From contig CAWJJO010000008.1 in the NCBI GenBank assembly GCA_963843285.1, positions 1-64,000 of the forward strand: DNA of 64,000 nucleotides, given 5' to 3'. Origin of the DNA: CAZDDB01 sp963843285 (GTDB lineage: Bacteria; Acidobacteriota; HRBIN11; JAKEFK01). Under the pieces are notes generated by a model. The model had not been told where the DNA came from. It saw only the letters and a list, made by a program, of their open reading frames with translations, and did no database searches. Shown in pieces: positions 17,083 to 25,738 of the stretch; position 1 is the first letter of the stretch, and every line of letters begins with the position of its first letter. Position numbers and translations under genes: made by a program.

Positions 17083-17485
17083 AGTTTTGTGGGATACGAC
17101 GGTTTACATCAACTATTTTTCTAAAGGAATTCTCCCGCCCCATCAGGCTAGAGGACATCTCTTCTTGTCTTCCGTTGTCGTCCAAGAACTTTATGCAGGA
17201 GCGGAATCAAAGGATGCATCCCGCAAATTGGATCTGCTATTTACTACTATGAGTTCTTACGATCGCCTCATCACGCCAACGGCTACCGATTGGAGGCAAG
17301 CGGGCAAGATTCTATCCGGTATCGGGCGCAGATTCGGTTTTGAAGAAATAGGCCGAAGCCGACTGACGAACGATGTTCTGATTGCGATCTCTGCGGCTCG
17401 CACAAACTCCACACTCTGTACGGGCAATACTAAGGACTTTGACCGTATCCGGCAGTTTCTTGATTTCTCATTTGTAATCACCTGA
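17054..17485 (+). CDS. vapC: PIN-domain ribonuclease toxin (VapC-type)
   Basis: 143 residues with the PIN-domain acidic set: the N-terminal Asp in VLWDTTVYINYF, Glu in VVVQELYAGA, Asp in SRLTNDVLIAISA, and Asp in NTKDFDRIRQF. PIN toxins cleave RNA, often tRNA or rRNA, and are held inactive by the antitoxin encoded just upstream. The start may be ATG 17054 or ATG 17060; both overlap the antitoxin. The last 18 nt overlap the convergent kinase gene at 17468. Confidence 0.85.
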   Translation: MYMAAPQIPRVLWDTTVYINYFSKGILPPHQARGHLFLSSVVVQELYAGAESKDASRKLDLLFTTMSSYDRLITPTATDWRQAGKILSGIGRRFGFEEIGRSRLTNDVLIAISAARTNSTLCTGNTKDFDRIRQFLDFSFVIT

Positions 17486-19915
17486 ACCGGCGGAACTGGA
17501 ACGCGCGGCTAGCGTAAAATTCATACGACGCAGCAAGCTTGCATAGCGCCAGTCGGAACGGATCGGATCCCAAACCGGATCTACACTGAGTTGTTCTGAT
17601 AACCAGTCGTCTCGCGCTTCATAAGCCTTTTCCAGCCACTGGAATGCCTGTTCTTGATCTCCCAAACCAGCGTAAATGAGCGCAATATTATAGGGAGAAA
17701 CATAAATTTGCTTCGATTTGCTTTCCAGTTCGCCCGCGATTTTCAGCGCTTTTTCCTTATCGCCGGACATCGCATAGGCATATCCGAGGTTCGCCAGATA
17801 CGTGGGACGGGAATTCGATAGTTGGGAACCTTTTTCGAATGCTGTAATCGCCTCTTGATATCTGGACTTTTGGATCAGCGCTTTTCCAAGACGAAGGTAA
17901 GTGCGGGGATACGTTGGATCCAACTCGAGTGTTTTTTGAGCTTGATCGATCGCCAGATCATACTTCCTTTCCATGTAGTATGCGTAGCTCACCATCCCGC
18001 CCTGAATTAAGGCCAGAGGATCCAATTGCAAAGCTTTCTCGATCTCCCTGGCGCCTTGCTCCAGGTTGCCCCGGCTGATCAAGAACTCGCCGTACCACTG
18101 ATGCCCTGTAGCATAATTCGGATCCAATTCAATCGCTCGTTTGAACTCTTTTTCTGCGCCGGCCCAATCCCACTCAAATCTCGATAAGGTATACGCGAGC
18201 GAGGTATGAGCTTCAGCAAGCGATGGGTCGATTCTTATCGCTTCTGCGGCCGCACTTTTTGCAAGTGGAAACGATTCTTTTGGAGAGACCAGGTCATAGC
18301 GGGAAAACAGCGTGTAGCAATCAGCAAGGCCTGCATACGCCGGTGCGTAGTTTTTGTCTAATTCCGTCGCGTGCTGAAAATACCCAACAGCCTTTTGGAG
18401 TGCTTCCGCGTTCCTCCGGTTCCAGTAATAGCGACCCTTCAAATAAAGCTGATAGGCTTCCGTATTATCCGTATCCGCGCTTGTAACCCATTTCTCTTCT
18501 TCACCCGACAACTTCAAGCGAAGTTGTTCGGAGATCCGTTTTGAAATGTCGCGCTGCACGTCCAGAATATCAGCAAGCTTCCTGTTGTATTGTTGCCCCC
18601 AGAGCTGAGATCCATCGGAGACTCTGATCAGTTCAGTGTTGATGAGCAGAGTATCGCCTTGAAGAAGCAGGCTGCCTTGTACGATCGCTTCCACATTCAG
18701 ATCGTGACCTGCCTGTTGTGGATCAACCTGTTTTCCCTTATAACGAAACACCACGCCGCGTGCGAGCACGCGCAAATTCGACAAAGGTGACATGCTGTTG
18801 ATGATGCTTTCCGTAATCCCATCGCTTAAGTACTCTGTCTCCGGATCGGAGCGAACGTTGGTGAACGGCAAGATCGCAAGCGACCGGATCTGATTCCCGC
18901 GGGCGTCACGAAAGTATAGAGCAGCGCCGGCGACAGCAACTAGTAAAAAAGCGATTAAGGCAAGGCCGATATGGCGCCTTTTGCTCTCTTTCGGATGCGT
19001 TTCGAGGAGTGTTCCTGATGTTGATTTTCCCGAATCCAGTTCCCTCTTCAACCTCTTGAGATCCGCCCGTAATTCGGCTGCGCTCTGATACCGCGTATCC
19101 CGGTCTTTTTCAATGGACTTGTTGATGATCCGTTCCAACTCGGGCGGCGACTTCGGATTTAACTGCGCGCAGGATGATGGAGCCCTGTTCAAAATCGCAT
19201 CAAATACAATTGCTGTAGTAGCGCCTGCAAACGCCTGTCTACCCGTGGCCATTTCGTAAAGCACGAGGCCGAAAGAAAACAGATCCGTCCTTGCATCTAC
19301 TTCCACACCCCGCGCCTGTTCCGGGGACATGTAGGCAGCCGTGCCAATGGCCATTCCCGGACCAGTCAAAGGATCAACTTGTTCCCGGGTCGCCATTGCA
19401 GAGACTCCATCTCGATGCAAGTCGGTTTGAGTCAGTTTTGCTAAACCAAAATCCAGAATCTTTGCCCGCCGGCGCTTTGTAATAAAAATGTTCGCCGGCT
19501 TCATGTCGCGATGAATGATCCCTTGCGCATGCGCAGTATCCAGCGCATCCACAATTTGTAATGCGAAATCAAGTACATCTTCTGTTGCAAACGGTTTTCC
19601 ATCAATCGTATGCTTCAGCGTCTGCCCATCCAGATATTCCATCGCAATGAAGTGAACAAGGTCGTTCGTATCGGTAAGGCATGCCGCATCAATCTCATAA
19701 ATCGTACAGATGTTGGGATGATTCAAAGCAGACGCTGCGCGCGCCTCTCGTTGAAAGCGTTCTAGGGCCTGAGCGTTTTTCGCCAATTCTTCGGGCAAGA
19801 ATTTCAGGGCGACTGTTCGGCCCAGCTTCGTGTCTTCTGCGAGGTAAACGACTCCCATTCCGCCGCCGCCCAGGCGTTCGATGATCCGGTAGTGTGAAAG
19901 TGTTTTGCCAACCAT
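17468..19915 (-). CDS. Transmembrane Ser/Thr protein kinase with TPR sensor (kinase 2)
   Basis: 815 residues in the same order as kinase 1. The kinase domain has LGGGGMGVVYLA, Lys 38 in VALKFL, HRDMKPAN (135 onward), DFG at 155-157 and AAYMSPEQARG. A membrane helix at 315-335 is followed by a FlgO/TolB-N-like domain (SLAILPFTNVRSDPETEYLS) and about eight TPR units. The end, DPVWDPIRSDWRYASLLRRM, is the typical last motif of this family. The GGGG in the nucleotide loop is slightly unusual (GxGxxG with an extra Gly). It begins 6 nt after the stop of kinase 3, so both are probably translated from one mRNA; kinase 3 has a propeller instead of TPRs. Confidence 0.9.
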   Translation of the reverse strand: MVGKTLSHYRIIERLGGGGMGVVYLAEDTKLGRTVALKFLPEELAKNAQALERFQREARAASALNHPNICTIYEIDAACLTDTNDLVHFIAMEYLDGQTLKHTIDGKPFATEDVLDFALQIVDALDTAHAQGIIHRDMKPANIFITKRRRAKILDFGLAKLTQTDLHRDGVSAMATREQVDPLTGPGMAIGTAAYMSPEQARGVEVDARTDLFSFGLVLYEMATGRQAFAGATTAIVFDAILNRAPSSCAQLNPKSPPELERIINKSIEKDRDTRYQSAAELRADLKRLKRELDSGKSTSGTLLETHPKESKRRHIGLALIAFLLVAVAGAALYFRDARGNQIRSLAILPFTNVRSDPETEYLSDGITESIINSMSPLSNLRVLARGVVFRYKGKQVDPQQAGHDLNVEAIVQGSLLLQGDTLLINTELIRVSDGSQLWGQQYNRKLADILDVQRDISKRISEQLRLKLSGEEEKWVTSADTDNTEAYQLYLKGRYYWNRRNAEALQKAVGYFQHATELDKNYAPAYAGLADCYTLFSRYDLVSPKESFPLAKSAAAEAIRIDPSLAEAHTSLAYTLSRFEWDWAGAEKEFKRAIELDPNYATGHQWYGEFLISRGNLEQGAREIEKALQLDPLALIQGGMVSYAYYMERKYDLAIDQAQKTLELDPTYPRTYLRLGKALIQKSRYQEAITAFEKGSQLSNSRPTYLANLGYAYAMSGDKEKALKIAGELESKSKQIYVSPYNIALIYAGLGDQEQAFQWLEKAYEARDDWLSEQLSVDPVWDPIRSDWRYASLLRRMNFTLAARSSSAGSGDYK

Positions 19916-19921
19916 GGAAAG

Positions 19922-22561
19922 CTATTTTTTGGGCTTCAGCAAAAGTGGCCAGTCTAAAACTACGATCATGTTAGGCGGAGAGGATGTGAGAGCGGAATGA
20001 ACCACAAAGCGCTGTCCATCCGGTGTCGGCTCAAAAGCATCGTACCAGGGAGCGATACGTGGTGTGCGAAATGGGTGGATAGAGAAAAGCGGCCGCGGCC
20101 GACCAGCTTCAAATCTGGCGCCGGATCTGATTTCAGTGGACATAATCTGGTTATCCGGAGAAAGAAAAAATAATTCCTTCCCGTCCTTGCTCCACTTGGG
20201 TGTATATCCACCTTTGTTAGAAACTTGCCATTTGCCTCCTTTTTCCGCAAGAAAGGGCTGAACGTAAACTTCGGGTTGACCTGATTCATCGGAAGAATAG
20301 GCGATCCATTTTCCATCAGGAGAGAATTTGGCGCTAGATTCGTTGGCGTCCGTCTCAAGAAACGGAAAAGCTTTTCTTTCACGTAACCGTAATACCCACA
20401 AATCATATTTTGTCTTCGGGTCCACTTCCGTAAAGATGATGTACTGAGCATCAGGGGACCAATCCTCGGGTAAGTTCCAATTCTTAGATTCATAGAGGCG
20501 CTCATCATTCCCTGCACCATTGGATTCCCGCAAATAGAGCTGATAAGGCCCGGTACGATCCGACCCAAAGGCAATGCGTGTTCCGTCCGGTGACCAACGA
20601 GGAGCAGCATCCCAGGAAGGCGAAAAAGTAAGTCGCGACCGACTTTGTCCAGACGACTCGTAAACCCAGATGGGAGTAAACACATCGATTACTTGAACGG
20701 CAAATTTCTTTCCGTCGGGTGAAAAGTGAGGAGCTTGAGAATATAGATCGGGAGAAACCACGGACCCTTCTGGCTTCCCATTGCGGTCAAACCACAACAG
20801 TTGTGACTGGTTACTGCCTTCAATATAAGCAAGAAGATTCTTGTCCGAAACGGCCATTCCACGGGTCCCCATGATCTGCGGTTCGTACCATACGTTTTCA
20901 GAAAGCGGTATGGCTTCGCCGGAAAGCTTAAGTTTGCCGGTGTCAAAGGCTTGCGCCAGTAACTTGTTGCCTCTTTGGAACAATAGGTAGCCCGACGAAA
21001 AAACTGCAGAGCGGTCCGAACGCAATAAAAGTGACTTTCCCTGCGATTCCAGCGAAGCCAGATAGATTCCCGATTCTTTCTTTTGGGATCTGACAAAGAA
21101 AATGAAGTGCTTCCCATCAGGAAGAAAATAAGGAAACCGATGGGTAGTCTCTTCTGCTGCAGGTTCCAGAGAAGTGACCCGCGTGGGGATCCCTCCCGCG
21201 CTACTAATACGATAGAGTCCATCACCGGGATTGGGACTAAACAAAATCACTCCGTCCTGGTTCCAGGCGCCGCCCCGCTCATCTACCACATCGCACAGAG
21301 CCTGCGAATGCCCCCCGGACGGATCCACTTTAATGAGTTTTCCATTGGCAAAAAAGCCAATCGACCGGCTGTCGGCCGACCAAAACGCGTAATTTGCTCC
21401 CTCCGTGTCCGGAATCTGTTGAGCAGAAGTTGAATTAATAGCGCGTACCCACAGGTGGACCTTCCCATTCTTATCCGCAGTCCGAAATGCGATCAAAGAA
21501 CCATCCGGAGAAACAACGGGCGCATCCACCAGCTCATTTTCAGGAGGAGGCGAAATGGATAGTTGTACCAATTTTTGCTGTGGGCTATTGTGAACGAAGT
21601 ACCCGATCCAATATGCTGCGATTGTCAACAACAATGACGCAATCATCCATGGAAGAACGCGGCGCTCTGCTATTCGAGCAGAAGTTGTCACGGCTGCCTG
21701 CGAACCGCCTTCCGCAATCCAGGTGAGCTCCTTCATCAAATCATGCGTATTTTGCCAACGTTCCTCCCGATCTTTTGCCAGACAGGTTTTCACCACACGA
21801 TCTAATGCAGGTGGAGCAACTGAGTGAACTTGCGAAATGGGAAGCGACTCGTCTTTCAAAATGGCAGATATCAAACTTGCCTGACTGTTTCCGTTAAAAG
21901 CACGCTTGCCTGTTGCCATCTCATAGAGCACGCTTCCGAACGCAAAAATATCCGAGCGCGCATCCGCCTCTTTTCCTTCTAACTGCTCCGGAGACATGTA
22001 CTGAATCGTTCCCAGAATCGTACCTTCTTTCGTTAGATCCGGAGCTTCAGTTTGGAGAACAGAGAAGTCTTGCGATAACCCCGCGGGTGCTAATTTCGCC
22101 AGACCAAAGTCCAGCAGTTTCACTCCTGATTTGGTCAGCATGATGTTGCCCGGTTTCAGATCACGATGAACGATTCCCTGCTTGTGAGCCTTGTCAAGCG
22201 CGTCGGCAATCTGAATTCCAAATCGCAACACCTGATCAGTTGGCAGCGGTCCTTTACTCAATCGATGCGCCAGAGTTTCTCCCTCCAAAAACTCCATGAC
22301 CAGAAACTCGATACCATCTTGTGATCCAACATCGAAAAGCCCGCAAATGTGAGGATGCGAAAGCTTGGATATGGCGCGTGCTTCGCGTTCGAATCGCTGT
22401 TTTAAATCAGCGTGATTCGAAAGATGGGAAGAGAGAATCTTGATTGCCACCGTGCGGTCCAGCCTTGTATCTTTGGCCCGATACACCTCTCCCATTCCGC
22501 CTGCGCCCAGGGGAGCAAGTATTTCGTAGGGCCCCAGCCGTGTTCCAACGGTAAGTGGCAT
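19922..22561 (-). CDS. Transmembrane Ser/Thr protein kinase with TolB-like beta-propeller (kinase 3)
   Basis: 879 residues. The kinase domain has LGAGGMGEVYRA, Lys 41, HRDLKPGN (132 onward), DFG at 151-153 and YMSPEQLEGKEADARSDIFA. A membrane helix at 304-324 separates it from an extracytoplasmic WD40/TolB-type propeller rich in SPDG repeats (VSPDGSLIAF, FSPDGKKFAV, WSPDGTRIAF, FSPDGKWIAYSSDESG). The C-terminus DAFEPTPDGQRFVVHSA...VVLDWPLLLKPKK is the family ending and serves as a reference for the two decayed relatives upstream (22587-24517). It is the first gene of a two-kinase unit with kinase 2. The propeller may sense a periplasmic protein or glycan; the ligand is unknown. Confidence 0.92.
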   Translation of the reverse strand: MPLTVGTRLGPYEILAPLGAGGMGEVYRAKDTRLDRTVAIKILSSHLSNHADLKQRFEREARAISKLSHPHICGLFDVGSQDGIEFLVMEFLEGETLAHRLSKGPLPTDQVLRFGIQIADALDKAHKQGIVHRDLKPGNIMLTKSGVKLLDFGLAKLAPAGLSQDFSVLQTEAPDLTKEGTILGTIQYMSPEQLEGKEADARSDIFAFGSVLYEMATGKRAFNGNSQASLISAILKDESLPISQVHSVAPPALDRVVKTCLAKDREERWQNTHDLMKELTWIAEGGSQAAVTTSARIAERRVLPWMIASLLLTIAAYWIGYFVHNSPQQKLVQLSISPPPENELVDAPVVSPDGSLIAFRTADKNGKVHLWVRAINSTSAQQIPDTEGANYAFWSADSRSIGFFANGKLIKVDPSGGHSQALCDVVDERGGAWNQDGVILFSPNPGDGLYRISSAGGIPTRVTSLEPAAEETTHRFPYFLPDGKHFIFFVRSQKKESGIYLASLESQGKSLLLRSDRSAVFSSGYLLFQRGNKLLAQAFDTGKLKLSGEAIPLSENVWYEPQIMGTRGMAVSDKNLLAYIEGSNQSQLLWFDRNGKPEGSVVSPDLYSQAPHFSPDGKKFAVQVIDVFTPIWVYESSGQSRSRLTFSPSWDAAPRWSPDGTRIAFGSDRTGPYQLYLRESNGAGNDERLYESKNWNLPEDWSPDAQYIIFTEVDPKTKYDLWVLRLRERKAFPFLETDANESSAKFSPDGKWIAYSSDESGQPEVYVQPFLAEKGGKWQVSNKGGYTPKWSKDGKELFFLSPDNQIMSTEIRSGARFEAGRPRPLFSIHPFRTPRIAPWYDAFEPTPDGQRFVVHSALTSSPPNMIVVLDWPLLLKPKK

Positions 22562-22586
22562 AGCGCTATTTTACGACTTTTTGCGA

Positions 22587-22752
22587 TTAACGCGCTTTTT
22601 GATTCAGCAATGGCTGCTAGTTTAGAACAACTTGTGATGTTGGGCAGAGAAGAAATGAGAGTAGAATGCACCGCGAAGCGCCGTCCATCCGGAGCCGGCT
22701 CAAAAGCATCTATTCCCATGGCTGTGACGGATTTCGATGGTTCATTGAGCAA
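22587..22752 (-). pseudogene. Relic of the C-terminus of a kinase-propeller protein
   Basis: The minus strand reads GIDAFEPAPDGRRFAVHSTL and SSLPNIT, clearly homologous to the last propeller blade of kinase 3 (DAFEPTPDGQRFVVHSALTSSPPNM). After PNIT an extra base shifts the frame. In the next frame VVLN is followed by TAG where kinase 3 has TGG (VVLDW), then QPLLNQKAR and a stop. So at least one frameshift and one Trp-to-stop change are visible. All upstream parts of this gene copy are gone. Confidence 0.75.
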
Positions 22753-22844
22753 AATAGATGTACTGGTTATCTTTGGAAATCCTAAAGGATTAAGTCTCGA
22801 TCAGATATTTTCATTTTCATGAATGGATACAGGCTTCGTAAATT

Positions 22845-24517
22845 TTAGCGCTTCAGATCCGAGGCCCAGTTCAACACAACCCGAATTTTCCCGCTATTCA
22901 GACTTGAAAGTGAAGAGATCATAAACTGCTGGCCGTCAGGTGTCACATCATACGCAGAGTACTCCCTTGCTAAGATGCCGATTTGAGTGGGAAACAAGAC
23001 TTTTGGCCCGCCTGCTTCCAATGTATTCGAAGCTTGGGTTACTTCCACCGCCATCATTTTTTGATCAAGAGAGAGGTAGAACAGTTCTTTTCCGTCACCG
23101 CGCCATCTGGCAAATTCGCCACCGTTCGTTGAGATCTGCCAGCGGGTTCCCCCCGAAGGAAAGGGTTGAACATAGATCTCATACTTGCCGCTTTCATTCG
23201 AAGTATATGCGATCCAATGTTCATCAGGTGATAAGCTTGCATGAGATTCATCAGAATCAGTCTGAATCAAGGAAAATGGTTTACGGTCACCAAGTAACGG
23301 CAGCGCCCAGATATCGCTTTGCGTCTTCGGCAAAACTTTGTCAAACAGAATAAATCGTCCGTCGGAAGACCAGTCCGTTGGATATATTGAAACATCGCTC
23401 TTCAGAAGAAGTTCTTCATTTCCGACACCGCTCGAAGATTTCAAGAAGAGGCTGGGCGGCCCTTCCTTCTGGGAAGTGAATACGATTTGGCTGCCGTCGG
23501 GAGACCAGACCGGCCTGAAAGTCCAGTTGCTGACTGCGGGCGGCGTAAAGGAAATGGCGCCCATCGGGCAAGAAGCAAGGATAACGGTGAGTATCTTCTT
23601 TTCTGGATTCATCGAGCGCAGTGACTGGGGTTACTTTTCCGCCATTTGACGATATCCGATACAGCCTATCCCGGGCAGTTGGAGCGAAAAGGATGATTCC
23701 TTCATGGTTCCACGCTCCGCCTCTTGGAGTGGGAGCATCACACAGAATTTGTGGATGCCCGCCACCTAGCTCGATCCTCTTCAATTTGCCGTTGGCAAGA
23801 AAGCCTATAGAACGGCTGTCGGGGGACCAAAAGGGACCAATGGCATCATCCGTTCCTGGAAGCTGTTTCGCGTCAAATGAATCGATCGACCGCACCCAAA
23901 GAAGCGTCTTCCCGTCACTATCCTTAGCCGGAAACACGATTTGCTTTCCGTCGGGCGAAATCGCTGGAGCTCCCACCACCGTCACATTATCAGGCAAGGC
24001 GATTGAAAAACGCATCGTGCCCGCCTCTTCCGGTTTGCGCTGGAAATAGCGAACGGCGAAAGGAGCGATTGCAATCAGCACAAGAAGAAGGATACCCGTG
24101 GCAATCCATCCCATTCTGCTTTGCATTTTGTTGCGCGGAAAGGCAGACGCGATTGCAAGCCCGTTCGAACTGCTTTCCGTAATCCATTGCAGTTGGAGCA
24201 TCACATCACGCGCTGTCTGCCAGCGGTTGTCCGGGTCTTTCGCCAGACAGGTTTTCACCGTGCGATCAAACGCTGGGGGCGACATGGGTTGAATTATCGA
24301 AATCGGCTGAGGCTCGGACGACAGAATTGCGACAATCAAACTGGCCTGACTCTTTCCGGTGAAAGCTCTCTTACCCGTTGCCATCTCATAAAGCACTGCA
24401 CCTAGCCCAAAAATGTCGGTTCGCGCATCTGTTTCTTTTCCTTCCAACTGTTCGGGAGACATGTATTGGATCGTGCCAAGGATTGTTCCTTCAGCCGTTA
24501 AGTCTCGCGCCCTGGTC
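22845..24517 (-). pseudogene. Kinase-propeller pseudogene with N-terminal and internal deletions
   Basis: The 5' part is readable from about 24517 (ARDLTAEGTILGTIQYMSPEQLEGKE), so it lacks about the first 175 residues of the kinase domain, including the Lys, HRD and DFG motifs. It continues through the end of the kinase lobe, a membrane helix (WIATGILLLVLIAIAPFAV) and the first propeller blades to DGRHF. There a deletion of about 155 residues relative to kinase 3 joins DGRHF out of frame to TFTPPAVSNWTFRPVWSPDG (junction about 23548-23556). The remaining blades then run in the new frame to the normal end (VVLNWASDLKR) at 22845. No active kinase can be made. The lost 5' part is replaced by the DUF4440-dehalogenase pair on the other strand. 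Confidence 0.85.
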
Positions 24518-24583
24518 TTTCACATCGGCCGACTTCAGTGTAAGGATCGTGCTCTACATTCGACAAATTATGGAGGTTATTAT

Positions 24584-24979
24584 TTGAAGCGAATCAAGTC
24601 TGACTCTCTTGCGGCAGAGCGTGAGTTCTTTTCTGCACTCGTTGCACAGGATCGTAGCATGTTGGAGCGAGTATTATCCGATGATTTTCTGTTGATCGAC
24701 GTGATGAGGGGTGGGCTCGTGACAAAGCCGGGATTGCTTTCGATCATCGTCTCCGGTCAGTTCCGATTCGAATCGATCGAGCCCTTTGATTCCCACATGC
24801 GCCTGTACGGGTCAACGGCCGTGATCACAGGCCGGACCCAAATGAAGATGGTCTTCGAGGCAACGCGCTTCACATTGCACAGCCGCTACACGCACGTCTT
24901 CGTGAAGCAAGGGAACGAATGGCGCCTGGTATCCGCACAGGGAACGCAAATCGCTCCGGATTCCGGAGAAGCCAATTAA
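24584..24979 (+). CDS. DUF4440 / NTF2-like protein (SnoaL superfamily)
   Basis: 131 residues of the cystatin-like NTF2 fold: AAEREFFSALVAQDRSMLERVLSDDFLLID at the N-terminus, TGRTQMKMVFEATRFTLHSRYTHVFVKQGNEWRLVSAQGTQI at the C-terminus. This is the DUF4440 pattern; such proteins bind small hydrophobic ligands or act as ketosteroid-isomerase-like enzymes. I place the start at TTG 24584 because GGAGG lies 7 nt upstream and homology begins there; no ATG fits. It ends immediately before the dehalogenase start (TAA then ATG), so the two form an operon. The pair sits where the front part of a kinase gene was lost. Confidence 0.75.
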   Translation: MKRIKSDSLAAEREFFSALVAQDRSMLERVLSDDFLLIDVMRGGLVTKPGLLSIIVSGQFRFESIEPFDSHMRLYGSTAVITGRTQMKMVFEATRFTLHSRYTHVFVKQGNEWRLVSAQGTQIAPDSGEAN

Positions 24980-25738
24980 ATGAACGCCAAAATCCGATTT
25001 CCCGGGCTTACTATTTTGCTCTTTTTGGCGTGGTCTTTATCGGTTATGGCAGCGTCAAATCCTATGGATCATAAAGTCAAAGCGGTTGTTTTCGATGCTT
25101 TCGTCATCTTTGATCCACGGCCGCTTGTAGCGCGTGCAGAGGAGCTTTTTCCGGGCCACGGAGCCACGCTGTGCAACGAATGGAAGACAAGACAGTTTGA
25201 ATATAGCTGGCTGCGTTCGATGTCCAATCGTTATGTGGACTTTTGGAAAGTAACGGAAGACGCTCTCGTCTTTGCCGCAAAAGACCAAAAGCTCGACCTG
25301 ACCGAAACTTCCCGCAAAGAGCTCATGAACACATATCTCGAGCTCAAGGTATGGCCCGATGTAGTTCCGGTCCTTCGATCACTCAAAACAGCGGGAGTAC
25401 GACTGGGATTTTTGTCCAACTTCACATCGCAGATGCTCGATTCCGACATCAAAAGCGCCGGCCTGGATGGCTTTTTCGAACATAGTCTCAGTACGGACAA
25501 CGTAAGAACATATAAACCTGATCCCCGCGCTTACCAAATGGCCATCGATGCATTTGGACTCCAGCGGAAAAATATTCTCTTTGCTGCCTTCGCAGGTTGG
25601 GATGCCGCGGGCGCAAAGTCGTTCGGATATACCACCTTTTGGGTGAATCGTCTCAACCTACCAGCGGAAGAGCTGGACAGCCCGGATGCTGAAGGTGAAA
25701 GCCTGAACGATCTTTTGAGTTTTCTTTCATTGAATTGA
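24980..25738 (+). CDS. Haloacid dehalogenase type II-like protein with signal peptide
   Basis: 252 residues. An N-terminal hydrophobic signal (LTILLFLAWSLSVMAAS) precedes a HAD fold of the L-2-haloacid dehalogenase group. Motif I is AVVFDAFVIFDP with the nucleophile Asp 39. The conserved region ELFPGHGATLCNEWKTRQFEY, motif II LSNFTSQ, the motif III Lys in YKPDPRAYQMA, and AGWDAAGAKSFGY are present. Export of this family is unusual, since most members are cytoplasmic. In addition the canonical DAYGTLFD is DAFVIFDP here, losing the Gly-Thr that help position the nucleophile. The reaction may be a hydrolytic dehalogenation or a phosphatase-like activity; uncertain. It is fused operon-wise to DUF4440 and overlaps the convergent kinase 5 end by 12 nt. 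Confidence 0.82.
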   Translation: MNAKIRFPGLTILLFLAWSLSVMAASNPMDHKVKAVVFDAFVIFDPRPLVARAEELFPGHGATLCNEWKTRQFEYSWLRSMSNRYVDFWKVTEDALVFAAKDQKLDLTETSRKELMNTYLELKVWPDVVPVLRSLKTAGVRLGFLSNFTSQMLDSDIKSAGLDGFFEHSLSTDNVRTYKPDPRAYQMAIDAFGLQRKNILFAAFAGWDAAGAKSFGYTTFWVNRLNLPAEELDSPDAEGESLNDLLSFLSLN

